DNA of 64,000 nt from Diplonema papillatum (taxonomy: Eukaryota; Euglenozoa; Diplonemea; Diplonemida; Diplonemidae): the NCBI GenBank assembly GCA_030068145.1, contig JAPJBO010000608.1, positions 1-64,000 of the forward strand, read 5' to 3'. The position numbers were made by a program, and so were the translations under genes. Within the stretch, counting starts at the first letter, position 1. Each line of letters begins with the position of its first letter. Positions 32,365-43,890 of this stretch are shown here, piece by piece. Below the pieces are notes generated by a model. That model worked only from the letters and a program-made list of their open reading frames with translations, ran no database searches and had not been told where the DNA came from.

Positions 32365-32520
32365 GGGCTAGACTTTAATTCATGCTTGAGCCAGGATGCC
32401 CACTCCGCAGCCTTTCCGCTGGGCTCTTGGTAGCTGATCCGCTCGCATACACTTTTCATTACAGTGGCGTTGCGCGCTGCGGAGTCGTCCATGATTTGCC
32501 AGTACGTCACGTTGCATCGT
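32365..32520 (-). pseudogene. Coding remnant, paralogue of 26.4 kb
   Basis: The minus frame reads about 45 residues including VMKSVCERISYQEPSGKAAE and WASWLK, then reaches a stop just after, as at 26365. Upstream the frame is broken by a stop near 32522. See the 26365-26613 entry. Confidence 0.4.
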
Positions 32521-33888
32521 ACTTAAATTATCGCCAGGTCTGCTTCGGGTCCGTAACTCCGCACGTGAAGTTCGTCGTTGGCCGTGAGCACGTGCTTAGC
32601 GCTTCCTCGTTCAGCGCATCCTACGACGGCGCACGCCTCGCTCGTTCTAAATTGCATGCTTCGGACCAGGGCCTGGAGCAAGTCCGTCGCGCCGTGTAAC
32701 TTCCGCAGATTTATTTTTTGCTGAGAACTTCCAGTGCATAATACAGAGACGTGATTTTGGCCAAAAACGGGTGTTTTGCGCATCTGGACGTTTTTTGGCC
32801 TGAAGGCTTTGTACACCCTGACCTGTAATTTACGGCCCTTTAATTTGCGGAATTCTATTTTATGGCCAATTTATGGACGAGTTATCTATGTTATTTTTTG
32901 GAGGGGCCCAGAATTAATATTTCCTGTCCAGGCTCTTGGACAGGCACTCGACCTTTTTGGGGACAGGGAACTAGCTACTCTAGGGGGTGCCCCGACCACC
33001 CACCACAGAGACAGATGCTAAATATGCCTGCGCCGCAGGCGCGGAAATTTTTGGCCAGTCACACAAAAGCAAATGCTTGTTTCCTATAGAGGAGGATGTT
33101 CTTGTTACAAGTACCCCTGACTGGTCCCAGCTGTTGCGATCGATGGACTGTGGGCAGGGCTTACTTACGGCTTCAAACCTGATTGGACAATAGTGATTGA
33201 ACTGACCGGTCGCTATGTGTTCTTCTCGCCGAGCCCTTTCCTGTCCATAGCATGGCCAGTGACTTGTTGCTTTGCTATAATTTGTGGTCAGCTAATTTAT
33301 GGATTTGTAATTTATGGACGAATTTAATTTACTTTAGGCGATTTTTGGCGAATCCATAAATTAGAAATCCATAAATTAGAAAGCGGGGTGTATTCGGGCA
33401 CAGCGGGAGGCACAGCTCTTGGGGTCATGGGTCGTTTCGGTTTTGGGTGGTGCGAGTGTGAGGCGTGTCTATCCAAGATGGTGAGTGAGGGCAGTACTCA
33501 TGGCATTCATGGCAGGCAAGGGCACTTCACAAAGGCAGAACACACAGCCTCTGGATACAGTTACCACGAACTTCACAGCATAGTCTGTAAAGGTCGGAGA
33601 GGCTGAACCAGGCTTGATCCGAGCCAGTTCGATGAGCACACGCGGGAGCTCTTCACGTGCGTACTCTGCCGACCCTCCTCGACCCTCTGCAACACCCCTC
33701 GACCCTCCGCCGGCGCGCGCGATGCACACCCGGAGCCCCACCCATAGTTCATGTGTGTACTGGAGTACACCTTGACACAAAATCCGGACACGAATTTTTT
33801 TTTTTTTTTTTTTTTGCGCATTTGAGGTGCGCAAAAGACCCCCTGTATTATCCTATGAGTTGAACTTCTATAATTTATAACCACACTT
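32521..33888. other. Gene-free stretch with AT-rich short repeats
   Basis: Contains scattered TAATTTATGGAC / TCCATAAATTA words (about 32820-32885 and 33285-33385), partly inverted, and a T-run at 33797-33814. No supported gene. Confidence 0.45.
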
Positions 33889-34131
33889 ACCTCCTTTGAG
33901 ATTTCGCAACTGGCAGCCTCCTCGAATATTTCCTACAAAGCAGGTGGGCTCCTTTCGAAGGAGGCTCGGGGGGGATAAGAAATACAACTACAAAGTGGGT
34001 GTTTTCTGTGGAGCGCTTACGCCCGCCACTAAACCCAGATTTACCTGTTTCGTGTGGGCTGCAGCACACTTACCTCCTTTGAGATTTCGCAACTGGCAGC
34101 CTCCTCGAGTATTTCCTACAAAGCAGGTGCG
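33889..34131 (+). repeat. Dispersed repeat family A, one partial plus one near-complete copy
   Basis: 33889-33946 is the 3' third (ACCTCCTTTGAGATTTCGCA). 33951-34131 is almost full length, from TTTCGAAGGAGGCT to CTACAAAGCAGGTGC. Confidence 0.9.
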
Positions 34132-34200
34132 CAGAACGCTGGCGGCCGTCCTCCCCCCGGCACGTGCAAACGAACACCGCGTTTATTCTTTTGTGCCGGG
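34132..34200. repeat. Dispersed repeat (copy at 35500-35580)
   Basis: GGCACGTGCAAACGAACACC and TATTCTTTTGTGCCGGGAT occur in both places. The end (GCCGGGATAGTTCAGAGGTT) loosely resembles a tRNA A box. Confidence 0.7.
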
Positions 34201-34307
34201 ATAGTTCAGAGGTTAAGGTTAGGGATTTCTTTAACCCTTTACGGAGGGGAGACGTTGTTTATGGTGCTGGTTTTGAGGGATAGTGAAAGACAAGAATTTG
34301 GCGGTGG

Positions 34308-34317
34308 TGCGGTGTCA

Positions 34318-34350
<33 letters not shown>

Positions 34351-34665
34351 ATGTACTCCCCCCCTGAACCCATAATCTTTGATTTCTCGTTCGGGGAGCG
34401 CCGTGGGAGCCAAAATGACTTCCCTCGATCCCGAGACGGCATCGTTTGCAGCAGTGGAGTATCTGATCATCTTGGATCCCCACGCTCTCGAATGAAGACA
34501 TTCTTGTCGAATGCTTTCGCAGAAGTTCGTCTTCCTACGATCTAAGAATTTCACCTCTGTCTTAGGAGTACGTACGACCCCGGCAGTCCCTATTGATCCC
34601 GCGCAACGAGGCCTTAGACGAAACTCAAAAGAGAACCGCTAGTCCGTTGGATTGGTAGTGTGTGC
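34308..34665 (-). rRNA. Diverged fragment of 18S (SSU) rRNA
   Basis: Read on the minus strand it contains several universal small-subunit rRNA words in the right order: ATCAATAGGGACTGCCGGGG, CAGAGGTGAAATTCTTAGAT, AAGACGAACTTCTGCGAAAG, GATCAGATAC, AAACGATGCCG, TCATTTTGGCTCC, GAGAAATCAAAG, and CGCAAGGCTGAAACTTAAAG followed by GAATTGACGGAA. Intervening positions differ from usual eukaryotic 18S, and similarity stops abruptly at about 34308 just past the CACC after GACGGAA. About 350 bp of an ~1.8-kb gene is present, so this is a pseudogene fragment or a divergent rDNA variant, not a working gene. Confidence 0.9.
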
Positions 34666-36140
34666 TACCTCCGTTCTTTTACACGTTCGTTGGTGTCTCT
34701 ACTCACTACTGTAGTACTCTTTCACTCTTTTACTCTCTTTGGCTAGCCAGAAAAGACTCCTGCGACCGACACCACGAACACATTACGGAGGGGGGAAAAT
34801 CTTAGTTTAATGTCTAGGCAGAGCGCTGCCTCTGATGCTAGCATCAAGTCTTCTTCGAGGAAGATGTTGTCGAGGAAAAAAATAGAAAGAGGTAAAAAAG
34901 GGGCGTGTACGGCTCCCAAAGTGGTTATGAAACCTTGAGGGACTAGCCCCCTGTGTTTTTTTCACCGCGGTGGTGTGTGCACGTCGTTCTTCGTCTCCGG
35001 TTTCGCTCTTGAACGCAGGAAAAATCTTAGTTTAGCTTGTAACCAACCGCCACGGGGCACCACTTTCAAGAGGAGGGAGGCTGTCCCGCGCGCAGAAAGC
35101 CTCCTGGGGAATCTGTGGTCGAGAATTTTTACAACCCCAAAATGGGAAGTCTGGTGCTTCTCGGAAAGGTTTCGTACATGGAATACATCTGTTCACAGCA
35201 GCAAACATTGATCATTTGTGGCGTGTCTCTGCGCTGGATGCCCACAGTGTCCGGACTCCAGCTCGGGTTCACTTTGTCGACGATCAATTTACTGCAGCAT
35301 GGTAATGCAGAATAAGGCGGATTGGGGACAGCCGGAACGGATCGGGGCTGTGGGTGCAACCTCGCGTTGTAGGATCCGGCGTGGAAGCCTTGTAAAAATT
35401 GAAGACGGCCAACAACCCGAACGACAGGTTTTCCGCTCCGACTGTCCAGAGAAAAGAAAGTAGCTTGCTTTCACAACAAACTCGAAACTCGAAAAAGAAC
35501 GCTGGCGGAGCCTGGCGACCGTCCTCTCCCCCGGCACGTGCAAACGAACACCGCGTCTATTCTTTTGTGCCGGGATGTTCAGGGGATACGTTTGGAGTGT
35601 TTTAAAGCCCTCTTCCCGGGGTTCCCACGTGATACACTGGTTTTAGTGGTAGCCTGCACAAGACAGTGTAGGACAACCCGCAACATTGTTAAGACGAAGA
35701 AAGTTAAAGTACGGTTAAAAACGTAGTGCAGCGGTGTCACCTGAGGGGGGGGAATCTCAGGGCCGCCCACGTTATCAAGCCGTTGAGCACTGGGAACCTT
35801 TAAGTACATGGACCACATGGATCAGCATGCACTTTCTCACGGGCTGGGTTGAAGGGGAGGGTCGAATAATAACAGTTACTTGACACACGTCTGGTTGTCT
35901 AAAAACACTACCACTATTTGATCTTGCTACTGTTCGGCTACTCGGAACTTGTATTATTATTCGACAAATCGAATAGTAACACAGTGTTATTATTCGACCC
36001 CCCCCCTTTACTTGTAACGTCATCATCGCCTGCATTTGCGTCACCAAGATCGAGTACTTGTGGTGTAAACGGGGCTACGGTTAGGTGATCTGGCGGGTCT
36101 GATTCAATGTCTGAGTCCAAGAGCGAGCAGGCACGCTCGT
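34666..36140. other. Gene-poor region
   Basis: Holds the second copy of the 34132-34200 repeat (35500-35580) and the AAGTACATGGACCACATGGA word shared with 1300. The 36140-36260 stretch may hold the 3' untranslated end of the La-motif gene. Confidence 0.45.
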
Positions 36141-36261
36141 TTCTACCTTTCGAGGGCACGGGTGTGCCCGAGGCCGTTGGGCGCCTCTGCTACTTTCCCG
36201 TTGAGCGGCTGTCGGCTTCTCCCGTGACGTCTTTTATGAGATAGTTGAACTTTGTGATATG

Positions 36262-39200
36262 CTACTGTGTGGAAAGAGCGGTGTTGGTCGCTCTCTCTCT
36301 TTCTGTGCAGGTTATAAAAAGAAGCGATACCACTTGCAGGTGGAGCGGCAACGGCAGTTTCCTCTGGATCCACTCCCGCGACGAGCTGTCCATCCACAGC
36401 TGCACGACGTCGCTTCGCGAGAGGGCGCTCCGGATGCGGGCTTCGGGGATGGCTTTCAGGCTCGGTGCGGACAGAAGGTGGTTGAACGGGAACAGGCCGG
36501 TTTCCGTCTGCTTCCCCAGCCAGAACTTGTCGTACGGAAGGTTCGCGTCGGAGAAGTAGTACTGGAGCCTGTCGATGAGGTCCCGGTCGTCGTCCAGGTT
36601 GGGGGGCGGCTTCTTCTTCTCGGGCGACCCCGCACCAGCGTCTGAGGGCAGCTGGGATATGGGTCCTCCCGAAGCCTGCTGCGCCGCGCTGAACGATGGT
36701 TGACCTGAAGTCGAGGGCACGGTTTGGTTGGGCGAACCGCCTTGGCCCGGTGCGGGTTGAAGACCGGACGGGACTCCCTGTCCAAACGCCGACACGGGAA
36801 CTGGGGCAGTGAAGGATTGCTGGGGATTGCCTGTGCGGGCAGCTGGCTGCGGTTCGACCTGGCCAGCTGTGGTCGGCTGGTGCGCATACTGATACCCAGG
36901 AGCACCCTGTGAGCTGGTTGGTCCGGGCGTTGGTGCGGTGGCATGGGAAGGCGGGGTAGCCGGGTGTGACGCAGGTTGAGTAGTAGGGTACGCTGCCGAT
37001 GCCAGCTGCTGTTGCTGTGATTGTTGCTGAGCATAATGATACCCGGGAGCTCCCGAGCCGTTTGGTGCTGACGTTGGTGCGGTGGCATTGGAAGGCGGTT
37101 GGCCGGTGTGGGTGGGATGTGACGCAGGTTGAGTAGTAGGGTACGCTGCCGATGCCGGCTGCTGTTGCTGTGATTGTTGCTGAGCATAATGATACCCGGG
37201 AGCTCCCGAGCCGTTTGGTGCTGACGTTGGTGCGGTGGCATTGGAAGGCGCTTGGCCGGTGTGGGTGGCCGGATTTGACGCAGGTTGAGTAGTAGGGTAC
37301 GCTGCCGATGCTGGCTGTTGTGGTTGCGGCTGTTGCTGTGCATACGGATACCCAGGAGCTCCCGAGCCGTTTGGAGGTGACGTTGGTACGGTGGCATTGA
37401 AAGGCGACTGGCTGGTGTGGGTAACCGGATGTGTCTCAGGTGGGAACGCTGGTGCTGGCTGCTGTTGGTGTGCATATTGATACCCAAGAGCACCCTGCGG
37501 GCCCGTTGGTACTGACGTGGGTGCGGCGGGGGTAAGCGAATGTGTCTCAGGCTGGTACGCCGGTGCTGGCTGCTGTGGGTTCGCATAATGATAACCAGGA
37601 GCTCCCGAGCTGTTTGGTGTTGACGTTGGTGCGGTGGTGTGGGTAACCGGATGTGCTTCCGGTTGAACAGCAGGGTACGCTGGTGCCGTTTGCTGCTGGT
37701 TGTGCGCTTGTTGGTGCGCATAAGGATACGCAGAAGCCCCCTGCGAGCCGGTTGGCGTTGACGGTGGTGCAGATACATTAGAAGACAGCTGGTTGTGGGT
37801 ACCCAGGCGCGGTTCGGGTCGGTTAGTTGGGTACGCTGGTGCTGGCTGCTGTGGTTGTGGCTGTTGGTGTGCATGATGGTACCCAGGGCCCACCTGCGAA
37901 TCTGCAGCCCACGTAGGAACCGGGGTATTCGAAGACGGTGGGCCACTTTGATGGGGTTCCCGGGCAGTGTAAGCGGGCTGCCCTGGCTGCTGTGAGCGCT
38001 GCGCCTGGCTGCCGGGATACTGGGGCCCCTCCGTCGGCGCCAACGTGCCTTCGGACTGGTTTCGCGGCGGAGGTTGGGAAAACGGCTGCGGCGGCGTCTG
38101 CCGCGACGGGTCTGCGTGGCCCTCGGGCTGGTCGCGCTGCGGCTGGTGGAGCTGCTCCGGGTACGAAGCGCCGTGCGGTGCGGGCCGGGCGGGGTATTGA
38201 TTCTGCGCGCCGTACTGGTTCACGCATCGAGCTTGCCCATCCGGCATAGGTGGCGAAGCTTGGCGCGCAGGCTGCGATGCGGAGGGGTAGGACGATGGCG
38301 GGGCATGCCCAGGCTGGAGTGAAGACTGGCTGTCCACTGGAGCGTGATGCGGTGGCTGCGTCGATGAAAACGGGTACTGCTGACCAGTGCCAGCATACCC
38401 CTGTGCTCGGTCCAGAAGCGGTTGACTGCCATACGGCACGGGCACTGAGTAGCCCTGGGGGTCCAGAGGCTGGGGCCGTCCTTCGGATGCGGGGTACTCG
38501 CGGGGACCTTCGGGCGAATGCTGCTCGGTGTACGGCGGGGCGCCGGCGCGGGCAGGCTGCGCCTGCGGTTGACCGTATACCGGTTCCCTCGCGCCGCTCG
38601 CGTGGTATCCGGCGGGGTTCTGGTACTGCGGTTGATCGTGTCCGGGATACAGCGGCGCTGGAGGAGTAGACGAGACAGTGTGGGCAGGTTGCGCCTCTCC
38701 TTTTGCACCACTAGGGTAACTGTGGGGTACGTGGTACTGCGGCTGATCGTGTGCGGGATACAGCGGCGCTGGAGGAGGGGACGAGACAGTGTGGGCAGGC
38801 TGCGCCTCTCCTCTCCCACTAGGATAACTGTGAGGTACGTGGTATTGCTGTTGATCGTGTGCGGGATACAGCGGCGCTGGAGGAGTAGACGAGACAGTGG
38901 GGGCAGGCTGCGCCTCTCCTCTCGCACCACTAGGGTAGCTGTGGGGTACGTGGTACTGCGGCTGACCGTGTGCGGGATACAGCGGCGGTGGAGGAGTGGA
39001 GGAGACGGGGTGGTCGGGTCTGGAGGTCGCCCACTCACGGAAGGCCGCATTCGCCTCCGGGCCATCTTGCGGCGCGGGCCGCGCCGCGGCCGACTGGTGC
39101 GATTCGACCGAAGGCCGCCGGTGCAACGGCAGCGGGCCGTGGTCGCTGCCCCCGTCCGAAGCGCGATCCCTCTGCTTTTCGGGGGCACGCGCCTGCTGCT

Positions 39201-39477
39201 GGGGGTGCGGTTGGTACGCCGGCGCCGCGGCACCGGACGCGTCACTGGCAGGGTGGCGGGGCTGAGAATAGGGCGGATCCTGCCGCTGTAGCTGCTGCTG
39301 CTGCTGGTGGTGATACACCGACGACGCCGCACCGGACGGGTCACTGCCGGGGTTGCGGGGCTGGGGATAAGGTGGATCCTGCTGCTGTTTCGGCTGCTGT
39401 TGATACATCGGAGACGCGGCGGCACCGGACGCGTCACTGGCAGGGTTGCGGGGTTGAGAATAGGGAAGATCCTGCCG

Positions 39478-39513
<36 letters not shown>

Positions 39514-41289
39514 ATACAACGACGCCGCGGCACCGGACGCGTCACTGCCGGGGTTGCGGGGCTGGGGATAAGGCGGATCCTGCCGCTGTTGCGCCTGCTG
39601 TTGATACATCGGCGCCGCGGCACCGGACGCGTCACTGGCAGGGTTGCGGGGCTGGGGATAAGGCGAATCCTGCCGCTGTTGCGCCTGCTGTTGATACATC
39701 GGCGACGCGGCACCGGACGCGTCACTGGCAGGGTTGCGGGGCTGGGAATAGGGCGGATCCTGCCGCTGTTGCGCCTGCTGTTGATACATCGGCGACGCGG
39801 CACCGGACGCGTCACTGCCGGGGTTGCGGGGCTGGGGATATGGCGGACGCTGTTGCGCCTGCTGTTGATACATCGGCGACGCGGCACCGGACGCATCACT
39901 GGCAGGGTTGCGGGGCTGGGAACAGGGCGGATCCTGCCGCTGCTGCGGCTGCTGCTGATACACTGGCGACGCAGCACCGGACGCGTCACTGCCAGGGCGG
40001 CGGGGCTGGGGATAAGGCGGATCCTGCCGCTGTTGCGCCTGATGTTGATACATCGGCGACGCGGCACCAGACGCATCACTGGCAGGGTTGCGGGGCTGGG
40101 AATAGGGCGGATCCTGCCGCTGCTGCTGATACACCGGCGCCGCGGCACCGGACGCGTCACTGCCAGGGCGGCGGGGCTGGGGATAAGGCGTATCCTGCCG
40201 CTCTTGCGGCTGCTGCTGTTGATGATGCGGCTGACTCGGGGTGTGCGGCAAGTAGCTTCCGCTGGCGGAGTACGTGTACGGCTGCGCGGAACTGGCCGAA
40301 CGCTGGTCGGCATAGGGTTGAGGTTGCGGTTGCACCGGGGCGTAGCCATAGGCCGGAGCCGGCGCTGGTGAGGCGGACTGGCTGTAGTGGGGCCTGGGCG
40401 GCGGTTGGGAGTCGTCGAGCGGTCGATACGTCCGCTCCTGCGGGTACAGCGCGCCGCCGTCGTCCGAACGGTGGGGCGCGTGCTGCGAACTCTGGGGCCA
40501 CGGGACGCCCGGCGGGCCGGTCCGGGGATCCGGAGCCGCCGCCGGGGGGTGCTGCTGCTGCGCGGGGCTGGAGGATGCATTGCTGCCGGGAGCAGAGGGG
40601 TGCGACACCGCCGCACTCGGCGGCTGCGGGTGCGGAGCGTAGGCAGACGGCCCAGCCGCCTGGGCCGGCCCGTGAGGTGGCGGCACCTGCCCGTCCCTAT
40701 CCCCTGGCACCCCACTACCACTCGAACCTCCCGACGCAACCGGCGCGGGGCCCCTGGGTATCCCCGCCTGGGACGAAGGCTGCGAAGGCCTTGGGTGGGC
40801 AGGACCCTGCCAGTAGTCCGCCGAGGGTCGGTTGGCTACCGGCTGATTCCCGTACGCGTACTGCGCGGGCGCCGGTTGACGGGGGTTCGGCGGGAAAGCA
40901 GACGGCTGGGCGCTGTACCCGCCCTGCGGCGCGGCCTCACGACCCAGGACGGCCGGGTGCTGTTGATGCTGATAGCTCGCATAATTCGAGGGTCCAGCCC
41001 CTCCGGGCTGAGCGCCGAAGGCTTGCTGCGCAGGCTGGGGGTACGCCTGGGCTGGGCTCGGCCCCGTGGCCGCGGGGTACAACCCCTGGCCGCTGCCCCC
41101 GGCGCCGCCCCCCGGCCGCGGCGGCACCGGCGACGGCGACACCGAAGCGAAGTCCCGCGGGGTTGCCACGCTGCCGTAGCTTTCCGGGGGCAGGTTCGAC
41201 GAGTACGACTCCTGCCGCGCGTACCCTTGCCCCGGCGGCGCCGCCGGCGCGTACGGGTAGGCCTGCGGAGGGGGCGCCGTGTGATACAT
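36262..41289 (-). CDS. La-motif (LARP) RNA-binding protein with a long Pro/Gln-rich repetitive N-terminus
   Basis: Starting at the ATG at 41289 (MYHTAPPPQAYPYAPAAPPG), the frame encodes 1675 residues. Residues 1-1550 are Pro, Gln, Ser, Ala, Tyr and Gly-rich, with three repeat blocks: about 365-690, eleven units built on PQPRNPASDASGAASPMYQQ; about 763-883, four units built on STPPAPLYPAHDQPQYHVPH; and about 1140-1470, units built on APTSAPNGSGAPGYHYAQQQ. At 1566-1652 is a clear La motif: LIDRLQYYFSDANLPYDKFW, FNHLLSAPSLKAI, LSRSDVVQLW, WIQRKLPLP. La motifs bind RNA 3' ends or 5' TOP/cap-proximal sequences. A C-terminal motif without RRM recalls yeast Sro9/Slf1 and LARP1-type proteins. The last 23 residues may be intron read-through, since CAA-GTGGTA could be a donor. 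A cytoplasmic mRNA-binding, granule-forming role is inferred. Confidence 0.85.
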
Positions 41290-41319
41290 TCCTTAACCCC
41301 GCCCGCTTCGGGAAGAGGG

Positions 41320-41450
41320 CCTCCCCTCCCCCCTCCCCTCTTTGTATGTGCAGCCCCCGCACCCCTTTCCCCTCCTGTGCGTTGCGGTTTTTTTGGGTGA
41401 CAGCGAATCGTGCAGCTCTTGTGAAGTCTCGCAGTGGAATATAGGTAGAG
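41320..41450. promoter_or_regulatory. Presumed 5' region of the La-motif gene, duplicated at 42185-42290
   Basis: The ~100 bp upstream of the start codon (CTCCCCTCTTTGTATGTGCA, CCTCCTGTGCGTTGCGGTTT, CTTGTGAAGTCTC) recur in the same orientation at 42192-42285. That the segment is a promoter or 5' leader follows only from position. Confidence 0.45.
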
Positions 41451-42870
41451 GTATAGTGCGTTGCTCAGGGTAGTCGAAGGCCTGACAATCACACTAATGC
41501 AACAAATTTACATATAGAGCGCGGGGGGGGATGGCCGTGAAACCCTCCCCCGGGATGACGAAGGCCGGGGAGAGCCGGGGGCAGTGAAGTAACGAAGCCC
41601 GCGAACGGTGGGTGGTGACCCCTCCGAACAGTCTCCCTGGCCCTGGCCCACGCCTGATGCCGCAACCCCTTAACCCGGGCGGCGGCGCTTTGGCATGAGC
41701 CAGGAACCTCAAGGGGAGCAGCGCGAGAGGCATCATCCACGCTTCAAAAGCCCACACACACTAATGCAACAAATTTACATATAGAGGCTGATGAGAACCA
41801 CACGAATGTGCTCGTCGAGTTCGCAACTTGCGGCCTCCTCGAGTGCTTTCTGCAAAGCAGTTCTTCAAAGAAATTGAAACTGACGCGGATCCCCCCCACT
41901 TTTTTTGTGTTAACAATGCATTGTTGGTACTAAGAATTGGTAGTTGGCAGCGTACTACATGAAACTTACCAAAGCAGGTGAGTTCCGCTAGTGCGCACAA
42001 ACAAAAGAAAGCGCCATACTATTTTTTTGGGGAAATTGGTGCAAAGAAAAGCCGGGCTTCGCCCGTTTAGATTCGGAGGTGTATCCAAAGATCGGGAACG
42101 AGGACCAGCCGGCCAGTAGTGGCTGCCACCAAATACTAGGTGCCTGGTGGCCTTGCGTTTTTGGTTTTATGTTTCCATCTACGCTTCCCCCCCTCCCCTT
42201 TTTGTGTACGTGCAGCCCCCGCGCCCTTTCCCCTCCTGTGCGTTGCGGTTTTTGGGTCCTTGTGAAGTCTCCCAGTGAGATATTCGGAGGCTGATCAGCA
42301 CCACACAGCACCAAAGCACCGCGCTATGTGTTCATCTAATTCGCAACTTGCGGCCTCCCCGAGAACTTCCTGCAAAGCAGTTGTTCATAACAACTGCTGA
42401 CGGTATCTTGAGCATCATACGTAAAACCCTCTAGCGGGTATCGTGGATTCAACCGTGTGAGCCTTTTCAGCAACCATGCGCCGAGATCGGACGTGCGCTC
42501 TGAAGACGTGTTTGCGTTGAGCCAACACTGAGCGACACGCGAAACTGTACGCAGACACAACCTGGAGGACAGAACGGCAGAGCGGCAAAGGAAGACCATC
42601 AACACGGAGGTACACTGCAGCGTTAATACGTGTGCACACGCAGCTGCCAGGGTGGCACATTGGAGTCGCGCTAGCCGCCTACAGCGCGACGTTTTCGAGC
42701 AGCACGAGCCCTTTGAAGTCGGTGTTTTCTTAAGCATTTTCGAGACGAGTCCAAGAGCCGCGTCTGCAGGAGGCGGCGGGAACAGATTTCCCGACACGAG
42801 AGACAGAAGCTGGAGAGCTGCGAAGGGTACCGGCTAAATAAAAGGGGGTAAGCGGAGGCCGCTGGAGCAA
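41451..42870. other. Repeat-rich intergenic region
   Basis: TAATGCAACAAATTTACATA occurs at 41495 and 41763. Short family A 3' ends lie at 41818-41865 and 42333-42388. Bases 42806-42865 (AGACAGAAGCTGGAGAGCTG, GGTAAGCGGAGGCCGCTGG) recur at 59461-59542. Confidence 0.6.
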
Positions 42871-42871
42871 C

Positions 42872-43080
42872 ATGGTGTCCTCGACAAGCGACCACGGCCA
42901 GTTGTCTTCCACGTCGGGGATCTCAGGAAACTTGGACGGCGCGGGAGGTGCGCAGCGAAGTACCGCGCGGCGCTCATTCTTAACGTCGTACACAGTCACC
43001 TCCTTAACCGGCTCCGGCTCGACCGCAGGATCCAGTTCTTACCCCAGCAGCCCGGTGGAGCCGGAGGCACCGAAACACAA
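42872..43080 (-). pseudogene. Duplicated 3' end of the prenylcysteine oxidase gene
   Basis: The minus frame reads TVYDVKNERRA..., PPAPSKFPEIPDVEDNWPWS, LVED, matching the end of the neighbouring oxidase exon (ETVYDVMNEY..., PPAPSIEMPDEDDNWPWSLV). The DNA of 42872-43080 is a diverged copy of about 43209-43420 in the same orientation. The copy lacks the rest of the gene and its reading frame is broken by indels. Confidence 0.85.
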
Positions 43081-43156
43081 GACTAGACGACCAGGCGAAG
43101 GCAGGAAACCAAGTCTGGGACAGCCCAAAAACTCGACTTCCACGCGAAGAGAAGCT

Positions 43157-43890
43157 TTACTGCTGCGGAGCGGCTGCTTGGTCGCCCATGGAGTTGAGCC
43201 ACGATACCCACAAGCTGTCCTCGACGAGCGACCACGGCCAGTTGTCGTCCTCGTCGGGCATCTCGATGGACGGCGCCGGGGGCACGGCGGTGTCCTCAAC
43301 GCCGAAATACCGCGCGGCAGACGCGAGGTACTCGTTCATGACGTCGTACACAGTCTCCTCCTTCACCGGCTCCGGCTCTACCTCAGGCTCCGGTTCTTGC
43401 CCGAGCAGACCAGCCGTCCAGTTGGCGATGCTACCCGCCACGTGCCCTGCGAAGGAGAGGAGAGGTTCGAAGGCAGAATGCGTGTCTTCTCCGTCCGCTT
43501 CGGCGTCCGGTGCGGCTTCGTCTTCAGGCGCCGGCGGCGGGCGGTGCGCGTCCCACCACGCCGCCCGGTCGGCCATGAGGAGGTTGACCGCGTTTCTCGC
43601 CGATATAGCGGCGGTTTCCATCAGAGGCACGACGGCCTGGAAGCCCGAGGGGTAGTAAACGCGGCTCGCCGGCCGCACCCAAGGCATCGCCTGCAGCGGC
43701 TTCAGCCTCGGGACCGCCGCCCACGTGTGGCGCGCATACCGCGTGCTGTTCTCGAACATCTCCCGCAGCAACCCGTCGGGCAGCGCGTTCCTGCTCAGGA
43801 TTTTGTACACCCGTTGGTCGCCGACGTGGTGCACGATGCCTGTGTTGAAGTTGTTCCTTCCGTCGACAGTGCGCAAAGTCCCGAGATAAC
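43157..43890 (-). CDS. PCYOX1: Prenylcysteine oxidase, C-terminal exon
   Basis: The frame is open from about 43900 and ends with TAA at 43157. It carries the conserved C-terminal half of prenylcysteine oxidase: YKILSRNALPDGLLREMFEN, HTWAAVPRLKP, RVYYPSGFQAVVPLMETAAI, SARNAVNLLM, the part that completes the FAD fold and substrate side. It then adds a lineage-specific acidic tail of about 130 residues with many Glu-Pro and ending in DDNWPWSLVEDSL. Upstream an in-frame stop at 43901-43903 (minus) forces an acceptor near 43888-43898. The phase of the obvious donor in the upstream exon does not match these acceptors, so a short extra exon or another donor is probable. Confidence 0.85.

Noticed and set aside
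34187-34260. tRNA gene
   Set aside because: GCCGGGATAGTTCAGAGGTT resembles an A box, but no T-arm or acceptor pairing follows and the segment is part of a dispersed repeat.
38970-41444. 824-residue plus-strand open frame opposite the La-motif gene
   Set aside because: Antisense shadow of a GC-rich repetitive coding region; the minus frame carries the conserved La motif.
42730-42999. Independent gene reading DNWPWSLVED
   Set aside because: A duplicated 3' scrap of the neighbouring oxidase gene with broken frame.
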